Shown in pieces: positions 46,801-59,600 of a DNA stretch of 64,000 nt. Source of the DNA: Chondrilla cf. caribensis. Its lineage: Eukaryota > Porifera > Demospongiae > Chondrillida > Chondrillidae. The notes under the pieces are model-generated. The model saw nothing but the letters and a program-made list of their open reading frames with translations, did not search any database and was not told the origin of the DNA. Both the position numbers and the translations under genes were made by a program. The first letter of the stretch is position 1. Each line of letters opens with the position of its first letter. The stretch lies in the NCBI GenBank assembly GCA_964020155.1, contig OZ026557.1:2924501-2988500 (forward strand), in the 5' to 3' direction.

Positions 46801-48338
46801 TATCTCCATATAAGGGATTGACCAGTGATAGACAACTCAACATCATAAAGGTCTAAAGGCATCCATCCAATATTATCCCTGGTACCCAAATTTACTGTGT
46901 TGATATACGTACAGAAGTAAATACATAGAAAATATGTACATACATCCATGTACATAGATACTGTATACATATAAAATGTGACAAAATGTATGTTTACGCA
47001 ATTACAAAAGTATGTACTTTCAACAACAGATTGAATACAATATACTGGTATGTGAACCAGCTACTTCAAATCTGTCAACTGCACTACATGTAGTATTGTC
47101 CCATTTTCAATATGCGCAAACTGAAAGCTCAGCACAACAAACTTGAATGTAATCACTATGTTTGGTTACTTTAGGAGTTTTGTGTCCGGGAAATTCTTCT
47201 TGACACTCATACCCGGAGAAGTGCAATCAGCAGCTGCAACAAATATTATTGAATTCAACTTTTCGGTTTATCCAAAACCTATCATATTATAGCAGTTGTA
47301 AAGATGGGCTGCTGTTCAGAATACTCTTGGAACATGACGTTTTCAGCAGTTAACATTCTACACATACCACAGGCATACCACATGCCAAATACTGCAGTGC
47401 TGCCAAATAACAATACTTTAACAATGTTGTGTGAGAGTATTGATGCACACACAGTAGTAAGCTGTTATAAAACATACTGAATATAAGATACTATTACGTA
47501 CGTAGTTGAATAGGATATGTGTGTAGGATTGGTTAGGTACAAAGTTTACTGTTACTGTTGAGTGGGTGTCTCCATAATATGGCTAGGATAAGTTTCCCAA
47601 GTGAAATAGTTCATTAACTGATTTCCTACTCTTAGTATACGTGTACGGCCCACGTACATATACCACTATAGCAATATGACAACATAGAATAGGTCTTTGT
47701 ACACTAAACCACAACTCAATAAGTATGTATATTGAAACAAAGGGCTGCTCTGATTTACATACAGGTCACAATAGGGTAATCAAGGTAATTGGGACACTGG
47801 GGTAATTTCAACCACCTTGGCATTAACTATTATACCTTAAAAATCAGCTGCTGCATGATTTCAACATTATCAGAATGGACTCTTGTATCGCATTACCGCG
47901 TTCTACTCTGTATGTGTGTGTCTAGTACTGTACGCACTGCTACAGATCAAACCAAGTGGGGTATCATGATCGGACCGAGCCCGCCATATCGGTTATTTGA
48001 GTGGTGAAAGAAGTAGAACCTAGAATCGGTCATGAAGATAACTTAAGCTCACTAGCATAACATACGCACCCCAGGACGGCGCGTATTGGATAACCAACAG
48101 TCACACATTACTAGACCTGCGGTCGAAAGTCACAACGGATACACTAAACAGATTATACTGGTGTACAATTTCGAGTCAGTTTCTCCACCTAACGTGACTC
48201 TCGGTGGTAAGGTACTGTGCAGAACAACAAATCACCAGCTTACCATGGAACTCGGAGGACCAGTGCTATAAAAGCCGGAATCACAAAATCATCCGTCCCA
48301 GCATTCCAGCGCTTCTTACAACAAATCAGAGATGGCAT
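37847..48338 (-). CDS. DAGLB: sn-1-specific diacylglycerol lipase (DAGL)
   Basis: Eleven exons in transcript order: 48338-48244, 45006-44139, 43812-43729, 43652-43528, 42471-42339, 41387-41304, 41221-41054, 40988-40792, 39686-39614, 38697-38435, 38018-37847. They join in frame to 753 residues. DAG lipases release 2-arachidonoylglycerol-type monoacylglycerols from diacylglycerol at the plasma membrane. The start is MPSLICCKKRWNAGTDDFVI, matching the vertebrate W..(A/S)DD(L/F)V motif. Four membrane segments follow within about residues 18-175. The lipase core has YAVGIYGWPIHLF, VVITIRGSLS, DILTDLTVS, nucleophile GHSLGAG (Ser about 529) and IIGKDMIPR (Asp about 581), the same 52-residue spacing as in human DAGLA. 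Later come APGRIVLIQ and DHHVPNEVLAGF. The short tail is closer to DAGLB than to DAGLA. Exon 3 has two usable donors; the one giving correct frame is 43729. Intron 1 is 3.2 kb. Confidence 0.92.
39690..40700. other. DAGL intron 8 with internal duplications
   Basis: No exon supported. Short words near 39880 (attaatattgacctaggatg) and 40268 (cttaatattgacttaagagg) and pairs near 40385 and 40455 suggest local duplication. The ORF at 39894-40115 has no recognisable domain. Confidence 0.35.
41991..42165. mobile_element. Pogo-like MITE in a DAGL intron
   Basis: Begins cagtgaatactcattaatct and ends attaacgagaattcactg, flanked by TA on both sides, as expected for Tc1/mariner/pogo-type insertion. 175 bp, non-coding. 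Confidence 0.65.
42560..42762. mobile_element. Foldback MITE of the TATAGCGGGAAA family in a DAGL intron
   Basis: Left end accatatagcgggaaatttt; right end is the rough complement (gtgaaatttcccactatact). Same family as 14229-14440. Confidence 0.6.
43352..43472. mobile_element. Foldback element (AAGTACCTCT family) in a DAGL intron
   Basis: Strong hairpin: the arm with tacctctcaagaagctgtag and gacacctttgcc pairs with ggcaaaggtgtc and ctacagcttctcgagaggta. The loop is about 25-30 bp. Confidence 0.7.
45007..48243. other. DAGL intron 1 (3.2 kb)
   Basis: Bounded by a good donor (ccatg|gtaagc on the minus strand) and a good acceptor (ctgtttctgttccag). The codon split across it is Trp (TG+G), as in vertebrate DAGL. 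No exon of another gene was identified inside. A minus-strand open stretch at about 47285-47470 reads as a hydrophobic peptide but has no supported exon structure. Confidence 0.7.
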
Positions 48339-48600
48339 TATTTCGTTTGCATACGAACAGTTTCACAACAATGACAACAACCGTGTTCTGGTTAGCGTGA
48401 TGAGAGTGATTTTGGTATCCGACAGAATAAAGATACAGTCAGGTCTGACGTTCGTATAGAGTATCTATGGTCTGACCAGAGTTATTCCAGAGTGACCGCC
48501 CTCGTGACGTCATTGCATTAGACCGTAAATGTCTTATTACTGGATAAAATACACCAAACAAAAAGACTAGCAGTGTATAGAGTAGCCTGGCCTGCTACGA
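48339..48600 (-). promoter_or_regulatory. Probable DAGL 5' region
   Basis: The DNA just upstream of the DAGL start is moderately CpG-containing and ends at the inverted-repeat complex starting near 48595. No core promoter motif was identified. Confidence 0.3.
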
Positions 48601-48685
48601 CCGTCTTTCTAAACGCCTCTGGCGTGGCTCCCTTTCCTCGCCCAGGGCGCTTGGTAGGACGGTCGTATCAGGCCAGACTATGTAT
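48595..48685. repeat. GC-rich imperfect palindrome
   Basis: agtagcctggcctgctacga ... gacggtcgtatcaggccaga pair as arms around a GC-rich centre. Related in style to the 49.6 and 50.3 kb elements. Confidence 0.55.
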
Positions 48686-48689
48686 AGAG

Positions 48690-49535
48690 TAGTCTGGCGC
48701 GCTAGCAACTATTGTCAATTTCACACCTCCGCTCGACCAATGAAATCACCGGCAACTGAAATGACACCGCCAGTAATTGACACTAGCCGCTCCGCGGGCG
48801 TTTAAAGAATAGGCTTGTGGAAGAGTGTGTAGACGACGTCGGGCCATGGAGTTACCTTCTTGCTGGCTGGAGATATCCCAGTACCTCTGAAAGAGAGCGA
48901 CAGTATACGCTTCCTACGCTGCCAGCGCTGAGCGCGCTGATCGACGAGCTGTACAATTCTGCTACTTGTAAACTGACAAGCAACGCTATAATCATAGTTT
49001 TTTCGAGCGTTACAGTGGTCAGGCTGCGAAAGTGGAGAGGCTGGAGACAGAGATGACTGCTAAATCTGGCTGATTTCATTCAGTTTTCGCGCGAGAACGG
49101 TGAGTGCGAACGCTTCAGCGACCTTTCTCCTTTCTTGCGCGGAACGTCAGCGGCAGCGCAGACGCAGCATGTTGTTTCTAAGTGACTAGCCTCTAATCCC
49201 TGCGCCATCCGTGTTGTATCCCTTCATCGAAATTGTTCCTTTCGGATTATTATTATATAATAGAAGCACACATGCATAATACAGATATAAATCGTATAAT
49301 ATCTATTGGAATATGTTTTAAATTATAACATTGTGTTATAGTAATAGTCCTGTCTGCATTGTTCCAGCGTCATACAACTCGCACCTTCGTCCGTACGCCA
49401 GTACGCATTGTTGCTTATAAACGCCGACGGCGATGATTGCGCAAGGTGTGAAATTGACAATAGTTGCTAGACCCTATTTCTCATTTTCGCCCCGCACGAT
49501 AATGAGAAATTGGGTCTAGCGAGCCAGACTATGTA
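48690..49535. mobile_element. Inverted-repeat element with a CpG-rich core
   Basis: The arm at about 48696-48727 (gctagcaactattgtcaatt) is repeated inverted at 49443-49472 (aattgacaatagttgctaga). Farther out, gtctggcgcgc and gcgagccagac also pair. The core (48770-49200) is CpG-rich and holds a plus-strand ORF (48817-49056) with no recognised domain. Probably a non-autonomous transposon, possibly with captured DNA. Confidence 0.5.
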
Positions 49536-49589
49536 TAGAGGGTCTGAAGACCTGTTTGTGTATGTGTGCGTGCGTACGTGCTAGTCTAG

Positions 49590-49642
49590 CTAGCTAGACC
49601 GTCCCTAAGAGGCGCCGAGGGCGGAAAAGAGAAGGGACGGTC
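49590..49642. repeat. Short element with ends CTAGACCGTCCC / GGGACGGTCTAG
   Basis: About 52 bp with 12-bp perfect inverted ends and a GC-rich middle containing taagaggcgccgagggcgga. An inverted copy is at 50341-50392 and a diverged relative at about 12390-12465. Confidence 0.65.
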
Positions 49643-50340
49643 TAGCCCACGTAGCGATTAGTTCACACCTGCCAATTAACAAATAGCACGTATAGGGCTC
49701 ATCATACACCCCGTACGTGTTAGGAGGACCATAGATGCTCTAACCATAGTCTGTGTTCTAACTCAGGTTATATCATCTGTGGGAGGACAGAGGGAAGCAA
49801 GGAAAGAATAGATCTAGTGTTGTTTTGTCGATTATGCAATGATTCTTCGTCAGAATATAGGTACTTTCAATTTGTATCGTTCATCGTGAATATCGACGTC
49901 TCTAACCACTCTGTGAACGCACAGCAGACAAACTACATTCGCAAAGTATTTCATCTGTTCGTTCATCAGAAATAAAAGCGATGATACAACTAAAATTGAA
50001 TATGCTGGTTCTCATTCCATTCCGTTTGCAATTCTTGATAGGCGAATTGCCGTGAACGGTCGGAGACATGCAATCGTATAATGTCCTTGCAAAATACTAG
50101 TAATCGCGTTCATCTGACTGTCAGGTGAGTGAATTTGACACGCGCTACATTTACGGTGCGTACGATCTTAACCTCTCTTTTATATTCCCGGCTACCAACG
50201 ATGAGTACGTAGTATCATACTCCCTGACACTTAACAATTAACTAAACTGAATCAATGAATATCATTGCCAAGATTCTTGGCAGTAGCATTTCATTGGTTG
50301 ATGGTCACGCGATCAAGTGTGAATTAATCGCTACTTGTGC

Positions 50341-50392
50341 TAGACCGTCCCTTTCCTTTTCCGCCCCTCGGCGCCTCTTAGGGACGGTCTAG
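50341..50392. repeat. Second copy of the CTAGACCGTCCC element, inverted
   Basis: Same ends and middle as at 49590 but in opposite orientation (cccctcggcgcctcttaggg). The two copies form a larger inverted pair with about 700 bp between them. Confidence 0.65.
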
Positions 50393-50423
50393 CTAGCTAG
50401 ACTAGCATGCGCGCGCGTGTGTA

Positions 50424-50474
<51 letters not shown>

Positions 50475-50515
50475 GCGTGTGTGTGTGTATGTACATGTGT
50501 GTGTGTGTGTTTTTT
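50424..50515. repeat. (GT)n microsatellite
   Basis: Long gt run with a few substitutions. The apparent Cys-Val ORFs are by-products. Confidence 0.95.
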
Positions 50516-50623
50516 TGTGTGTATGAATATGTACGGCCGATAGTTGTTGGAATGGACACATCCCTGATGATTGCTATTACAATTTCATATGTATGTGTAT
50601 GTGTATATTATGTGTGTGTATGT

Positions 50624-51133
50624 CAGTGTTGTGATAATTACAGCTCACAAGTAATAAACTACCATTACGATTACTTGGATTTTTCAAGAACCGATTACCA
50701 TTGCCATTACAATTATTTCTTCATGTAATTAATTTCCATTACAAATATTTAGAGGAATTGCAATTTGCAATTACAATTACTTAAATATATGATTGTTATG
50801 TGCCATATTGCAGTACTAAATGTGTTTAGGTCCTCAATTTTAGCATTTTCTTTCATTCCACTTATGCAGATGTACATAGAATTGCCAAGTGTTTACCCAA
50901 GTCAGACATAGATATTTTTCATTTTATAGTGTGTTGTTCAGACGAAGAATGGTGAATAAAATTGAATGTAATTGTGTAATTGATGCACCAATAGGCAATA
51001 ATTTGAATGAAATAAACTACCATTATGATTGCTCCAGCTATGTAATGTCAATTACGATTGAAATGTGATTACTTAGAAATGTGTAATTGATTACAGCTAA
51101 TTACAATTACTAGCTACCATTACCACAACACTG
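50624..51133. mobile_element. MITE-like element between two (GT)n arrays
   Basis: Left end cagtgttgtgataattacag, right end ctaccattaccacaacactg, complementary with mismatches. The interior is full of aattac/gtaatt words and can fold along its length. 510 bp, non-coding. Confidence 0.55.
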
Positions 51134-51148
51134 GTGTATGTTTATGTA

Positions 51149-51279
<131 letters not shown>

Positions 51280-52860
51280 CTCCTATCTTCATTTGGATAT
51301 GAGATTAGCACTATATACAGTTGCCCAAGGCCAATGGTGGTAAGCAAAAGAAATTATATCCATAGTAGAAATATTTGTTGATTCATACCACTTAGCATTA
51401 TTTGATAGAGATTCAACTGCATGAGATCTAGATTTATTCTATCTTGTCCCAAAACTTGTGTACACTCCAGTAATAATCGTTGCTTATGTCATGGCCAAGA
51501 ATTATGGGGAGTCATCAATTGTTGTATGGATTCATAAACAGTCATACTCAAATGTGAACTCATCACTATTCACTATTTGCATGTAACTTGTGTCCTCCAC
51601 ATACAGTGGCTGCACAGACTCCCTTAACTGCCATGACATTGTGTTGTTTGCTAACACTCATTGTGCTAACTCCAAGTATATACACTAGATAAGGAAATTA
51701 TCAGGTGTGCTATGTCTACTATGTATATTCGTACCAATTGCAGTGATCAACACCTCTTGTGTGGGTATGTGGGGGGCTGTAGCTATGGGTGTCATTCCTA
51801 TTGTACAGAAATAAAAAGACTGATAAAACAATCAATATATAAGAATTAAAATATACACACACATGCCTAAAAGTGTATATATACATGCATAAGTACGTAC
51901 ATGCTCAATGTAAATGTACCTACAGTTATCGTGTACAATGATAATATTTTTGATGTTGTATTTTACATACAATATATATGATATTGTACATAAAAGTTTG
52001 AATATGCTTGATAATGCAAAATTGCCTAAATAATAATGGGTTTCTATAATACGTTGAAATATACAATAATATATTATAGTATTACGTACTATCAATAGCA
52101 GCGGTATCAAGTTTACATGTACATACATGTGGTGGTATGATGTGGCGATGAGGTGGATAATTTGTGGACTACTGTATAATGCTAAAAAATCATGGCAACT
52201 GTGTCTAGCGTGATGGTATACATGTGAAGTGTTCCCACTGACTCAGTCCTTTAGCACAGCCAACTACTCCATTCCTTCAAGGTTCTCACTGCCTTATTAA
52301 GCTTCATCATACGGAAGGTGAACCATGCACACTAGTATGGCTCCACAGTGTAACCTAGGCAGTGGATGTCAGCATGACCTAAAGTAGTAATCTTATCTTG
52401 AAAGGGGGAACACCAGTACCACACCTGATACTTAGTCCTTTGACATTCCATGTGGTATTCACAATGGAATTTTGATCAATCATACCACTCCACAGTGTAA
52501 CACCTTATTCTACAAAGTAAACACGTCATCTCATCATCAACTGTCACCACACTGATTAAAATTGCACACACAATTTGTATTCCATACCACTGAAGAAGAC
52601 AGCAGTTAGCTGTGGAAACGTTTGTGGTGGTTGGTGAAAAAATTATTTATGGCTAGTGAAATTCCAATGAACTTATCCATAAGATGCTACCTAGCCAAAC
52701 AACTCACTTTTCAAAAGTAGACACAGCAGTCTTCCTTATAGAACATTAAAGTAAAGCATCATTAAATCATATCATTATTATATGGACAATCCTAATCTGC
52801 AAATAATATAATAATAACATAATAATGTTATAGTACTTGTTAACCAAAGTGTCCTATTAC
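51280..52860. other. Gene-free region
   Basis: No exon supported. About 52590-52690 is related to the outer foldback family of SHQ1 intron 5 (gtggaaacgtttgtggtggt). Confidence 0.4.
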
Positions 52861-52861
52861 G

Positions 52862-52875
52862 TACACACACACACA

Positions 52876-52950
<75 letters not shown>
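52862..52950. repeat. (AC)n microsatellite
   Basis: About 40 ac units with few interruptions. Confidence 0.95.
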
Positions 52951-52951
<1 letters not shown>

Positions 52952-53687
52952 TTATATAATTCTATACTTGATTTAATTTAAAAGTTTCTAGAAAATATTA
53001 ATCATGAGCACGTTGTGTTCACGTGCACATTGCACTGCATGTACATGCAGGATGACCCAGTGCACAAGATACGTAGTTGTAAAATTGCATGTATGCAGAC
53101 AATACTTTTCATACATACATAATATGCATTCATGTTATTATGTATGCAAGTGTATGTAAATACGTATGTGTCCATACATTATGTTATGTAATGTAGTATT
53201 GTTCAACGTATCACAGTTTACTATATGTATATACATATAATATTATACAGAATCTATAAACTTATAACTATTGTAATATGTAGTGAATTCTTGTTAATCC
53301 GCCAAACCTTTAATCCATCATAATATCCCAGTACCAATATAATGTATAGGTACCAATAAATATCCAGTTAATCTGCCAAACTCGTTAATCCACTCTATTC
53401 TTTGATAACGAATTGCGGTAGATTGAAGAGACTTCACTGTATATGTAATCAATATTTTTAAGCCTAATTATGTGTATGTGTACAGTATAAAAGAGGTTTT
53501 CTATAAAATAACATTATATTATGTACATAATCTGGTCATTAACACTAGTTTCTTAACATAATATGATCAAAAGATTACAGAATTGAAGATTCACTACTCT
53601 TATGTAAAGAAAATGCGACAAAAATACATACTAATACGAGTATTATGTTTATCTAATTATAAAGGTCTGCAGGGTGTCAATGCTTAC
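52951..53687. other. AT-rich spacer with a pogo-like MITE
   Basis: Contains a MITE at 53281-53439 (agtgaattcttgttaatccg ... gaagagacttcactg). Otherwise nothing recognised; it includes the 3' flank of the KH gene. Confidence 0.4.
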
Positions 53688-56600
53688 CTATTCACTAATG
53701 TACTTAGTTTCGGAGGCTATCTTCACAGCACAGTTTATGAAATTTTGTAATTCGTACAGGACACTCGCAACAGTTGGTATCTTTGGTAATACCTTATCAG
53801 CAAGTGGATCACAGGCATAGTTGGCAAAGGCATCCTTCACTGAAGTCCCTTGAAATTGAGAAAAATCAGCAATCCATTGAGGATTCAGCAACTGTATTAG
53901 TGGGAAAGATAGATGTGTGCATAGTTACATACATTTGATCAGCTACAAATATACACCAAGCATGTGTTAATGTTGCTATAGCTGGTTGGTTACTCATGAA
54001 AGGTGAGCTATGATGCCATGATGAACCACCATCCACCCCTACTATTTGTTAGATTCCTGTGGGCCAGGCACATTCCTACGCAATGAGACACCAAATATGG
54101 ACTGTATGTATACGTACGTATATTCACTGCCCATTATTGGTTTTGCAATACTGTAAGAACTTTGCACAGTAGGACGAATAAATGTGCAGGTCAGGTGTAT
54201 TGATGTGTTTTGTGGTTAGTACATATATTTTATTACAAAGCTATTGCATTATCTGCATGCTTAGGAGCACGTGTAGATGTGTATTATATTGCATATGTGT
54301 TGCGTTTGCAAATAAAATACATCTAAATGTCAGAGATAGCTGCAACTAAATTTGCACACAATATTATTTAGTGGTTAAGACATGGGCACGAGGGCATTAT
54401 GACATATAAAATACCGAGTCCCGAGGGTGCGAAGCGCCCGAGGGCGAGTGTATTTTATATGTCATAATGCCGAGTGTCCATGTCTTAACCATTATAGCAT
54501 CCGTTGCTAACGCTTTATACTGTTGCTAGCGCTTTATACAATATAAAATTGCTGTATAATAGTACTGTTTCTATGGTAACGGATGCTATAATATTATAAT
54601 ACATTATCAATGATGAACACATCTGCATCTGTGTGTGTGTGTGCATATGTGAGCGTACTTGAGTGTGTAAATGCATGTACTATTTAAGCATCTGTGAGAG
54701 TGTAGGAGCTATAATAGTATATGAAAATAGTAGGTGTGCAAGCTGGTGAATTATGAACCATACCTACCTCCAATTCGCCATCTTGTTGAAATAACTCTAC
54801 CTCAACAGGAGTGCCATTTTTTGGAATTTCTCCTGATTCCATTTGTTTCTCGTGACTTCTGAACTCTTTACAGGTGTGTGACAACAGGAATGAACATCCA
54901 TTGAAAGGATATTCATAAATCTTCTTCTCATAACGTCGAATAAAATACACTACATACTGAAAGTCTCTTGTTATCATTTCAACTTCTACTACATTGTCTC
55001 GTCCACTTTTCCTAAAAAGTATTGTACTTTAATCAATATCAGCTCTATTTACATTTCAATTTGCTCACTGCATACAAACTAAATGGAAATAGTACTGAAA
55101 AGAAACATGTACATATATTACATGTGCTTGTGCAATACATGCAACTACATTAGTACAATGACATGTTATAAAACACATTCATCCCATGCATGCACAACAC
55201 TCCATGGTATATACATGTACACCCAATGTACAATATACGTATGTGTGAATAATAGAACAATAATACACTTATAATTCATTGTGGATAATTAGCCTGTATT
55301 TACCATGCAGGAGAACATCTCATGTGCGGGGTGGTGTGGGGGATTCTATATCTGCTACAGGTATTTTGACTAAAACTATAGAGGAATTTCTATTAACCGT
55401 AGGAGACCTGTTTGGATAATTCACAGATAAAAGGGGATATTACATATGTTTACGTGTTGCAGGTTAAATTTGGTTTATCCCGTGAGTGAGCAACTTTATT
55501 AGAGAAGTCCACTACAGCTAAATGCTACAAGACTAGATACATGCAGTAGTTTCAAATACAGTACGTACATATACATACGTAAGCATCAATATGTACGTAT
55601 ATAAGATGCCTACCTTTCTTGGATGCTACTTGCCACTTTCTCTCCAATAGCTTTGAGAAAGATCTCTTCATCATCATAATGATCATGTTTGACCGTGTGT
55701 ACACAAACATCATAGTTGCTATGATGTGAACAGCGGAAAGACACCACAATTATAGCAGGCATAAGACAATCCTTTATCATCTACTCTACGGGTTTAGTAT
55801 GGTTTAGTCCCTGGTTCCATTCTTGGCACTGCTGATGATTTATGAGTTTTTTTCCCTGCACCCCCCTACCAACACATGGGAAGGGAAGATGCAAAGAGAA
55901 GACCAAGGCCACCAAACTATGTATTAGACATTGTCTGCAATCTCTGTGTGTTTGTGTTTAGTTGTTGTATTGATTCGTGTATTTGTGGGTGCCTTGAAAA
56001 GTAGCCTTTAAGGCTAAAGGCTCCCCCACATTAAATAAGATTTCAAATCAAATCAAATCAAATCAAGTTTAATGATATTTTTTGAAGTAATTTGAATACT
56101 GTTTACTAATTAGTCATTTATTATTCTACAGTGGGACCCCTGTAATCAGGACACCTTGGGTCAGTCTTTTTGTGTCTGATTATAGGGGTGTCCCTATTTC
56201 AGGGGTTATGTACTTAGGATTGAAATTAATGGACATGCACGATGTGGGGGCATAACTCAGCAGCCATATTGGGTGGCAAAAAGACATGTTGCATATAGGG
56301 TGCTATACGAAATTTGTCTAGCTGTATAAGAGTTATAGACACTTCATCTTCAAACTAAACCTCATATTTCTTAGAGATATGAGCTAATATGGTACAATAC
56401 AAATCGTCTTCGTAATGAATACTTCTATCACATTTTCACCTCAAAATCCCTTGCACGTATAGATTGTCAGGACCAAAGGTATTGTTGTCAAACTGGAGGA
56501 AATCTTACAGCCTCAGAAACTTTGATTTGCCCGTTTTATTGTGTATAATTTACAACTGATTTATATACTCACTGGTTCATATTTTCCCGTCCGTTTTACG

Positions 56601-59600
56601 GAATAATGAAAGTCTGTTTTTCAGGGGACATTTTACATACATTACAATACAGAATAAGTTAGTTCCAAGACTATGCGTCTGTTTTAGCTCGGTGTCTGTA
56701 TTTCAGGGGGCCGAATTATAGGGGTCCAACTGTATACGCTCAACACAGTAATTGCAATTAATTGAAGTAGAATACATGTAATTATGACTAACCAATCCAA
56801 GCATAATCCATCATAATAGAGTATCTTCTTTGTCATCTGAATTCCTGCCATAGTGAAGCGGTCCCCATTTTTGACACATTTCAATAGTGCACTCCTGTAA
56901 TTAAGGTCCTTGCTGCCATCAATAAAAACCAAGCCAACAGACAAACATGTTGGGGATGACACGAGTTTGAGATGTGAAAAACTATTAAGAGAGGAATCAG
57001 ACTTAGTATAATGTAAAATAATAGTAAACCAGTATTATAAGTAAGTACATACATACATAATAAAATAATCTTGCTTAAATGCAAACACGGAAAAAGTGGA
57101 AAATAAACAGAGTTTCCTCATTAAAGGAAGTTTTAAAATAATGAATTTATTGGTCATGCACATGTGCATTCTCACTCTGCATATTCTGCTGAAGGGAATC
57201 TCAACTTGTATGACTGGATCCCGGCAAAAGCCTCTGTGGAGACTAGGCTTGAATCATGCCTTACAAGAGACTTCACAGAAATGCAGCGGGGTACTTCTTT
57301 GGGCAGTTTCTTCCACATAATTTTACCAAATCTGAGAAGAATTCATGTATATATATATATACAGTCAGATATCATGTATGTACATGTATTATATAGATTT
57401 GAACACACAATTGTGTATATTATTGTTATAATTACAGGAATAATATTGCATCGATAATTTTATCCTGTAGAGATGCTTGCCATTATATGCATGTAAGTAT
57501 ATTATATTGCAATATAATATTATGACTTAATGCATAATATATTCACCAACACACATGATGTGTATATAGTACATATAATATGCATACACCGACCTTACTC
57601 CTATATCTATGCGACAAAGTTTCCTTTCTTTCTCCATAACTTTATGTAATACTGCTGCCATTGAATCATGAAGATGTCTAAATCCATGTTCATCCAGTGC
57701 TGCCATCCTGAAATTCTGCAACATGAAAAAGCAATCAATTGTAAAAGGGTCTTGATTACAAAGAGCTTGATAAAAATCCACATGGTAACATTATATATCG
57801 GGATGTTATTAATGTGCCAGAGGACCAATCAGAGATAATATCAAACTTCAAAGCCATACTTGAACAATTGCACTATACTTGAGGTATTCATGTTTTAATT
57901 TCTACACAAACCGTTACCTCATCAACAATAATATTATCAACCAATTAACATTCCACCCTATGAAGCTATACTAAAATGTTTTTCCAACAATTTAATACCC
58001 CACAATTACTCTACTATCTAGTTCTATGGCAAGATACACATCATTTTATAAGTTGTCTGTAACATGCACACAATAATTAACAGTATAGAATATTATGAGC
58101 TGGGGTTTTATAAGAATTTACAACAATATCACTTACCCTAGGCCTGTTAGCAAGAGTTAGATAATGGTATTGACTCATTGGTCTCTTGGTTCTGGAGCCA
58201 TAGTTTACTTTTACTTGGGTTTTGGCAACTTCAGCATGGGCAAACTCAGGGAGTCTCGTCAGTAGAGATAGCTTGCAGTCCAAGAATGCTGGATGCTTGT
58301 CATTCCCCTATGTTGGATAACATTATGTTTTATATGTTTATATAATATTATTATAATATGCTTGCATATGTACAGAAGCGCAGGTTTTTTTAACCCATTT
58401 CCTCCTCATTCATACAACTTGGAGGCATATTATATTAACCTATACTTGTCTGGAATATATTAATTTACAGATTGAAGTTAATGTGTGATGTTATGCTTAT
58501 CATCCCTCACGCATACATAAATAATGCAGTACTCACTGCTATAGCAAATATGATTTTACACTCTCGCTTGCAAGTTTCAAAATCCGCATTATCTCCTGTA
58601 CTATAGATAGTGAAAAGTACTAAGTCTTTGTCTTTATCTACCTATAAAAGAAAAACATGTATATAGACCCTTGAACCAGATCAATGGTTAATATACATGA
58701 GATATCAGAGTTAAGCTTTGTAAATATCAGTGATATATAGTACAGTTTACCCGGGAAAATGCAAAATAATATTATAATTACAAACAATATAAAGCACTAC
58801 AATAATTTTCCTATGATAAAGAAGTACACGCACTATTACATATAGCACTGGGAGTTGAATTCCATAATTAATATTACATTATACTATACCTTGGAAGTAA
58901 ACAATGTGTTTATTGTAAATGTGATCCACCATTATCTTTTGGTAAAATGTCTTATACACATTGAATTGACTAATATCATGTAAATTTTCATGATGGTTAC
59001 CCTGTAACTATAGGGACATTAGTATGGGAGAGGTGGTCTTATATCAGTGATAGTGACCATCTAGTCATTGCAAAGACAGCTAAAGTTTGTATTTCCTTGT
59101 CTTTCAGGTTCATCATAAGTAGTATGGAGCTTCTCAAATGAATTGAGAATTTGCTCACATAAAACATACAAATTTTAATAATTATTATACAGTAGTCTGA
59201 TTGACACACCTTATTGTATGATGTATGGTTGGTTGGTTTGGTGCTGTAAAATATTTATAGGTCTTTGGGGCATTTATATTCTAAATACATGAAGTGCTCC
59301 AAGATTGTAGGAAGCATGCAGTGGTAAATTTCGTAAGGCTGTATTCAATAATTTCACACTCGCTTCGCTTGCGATAACTCATGAACATACTAGTCTAGGT
59401 ACCATTTTACTGTATAATGAGTGAGTAACAACATTCTTCTTACCAAATGTGTGCTTAAGGGATTGAAAAGAAAAAGGCTGATAAGGGTTCTCACCAACAG
59501 AGAGATTAAGTAATTCATTGCTCTTAGGCTTTGATGGCGCCATGCATATTGACGATTTCTATGACATAATTATAGTAACATCAGGGTTGATTACATCATT

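Noticed and set aside
47285..47470. Minus-strand hydrophobic open stretch within DAGL intron 1
   Set aside because: No recognisable family, no convincing partner exon, and it lies inside a well-defined intron.
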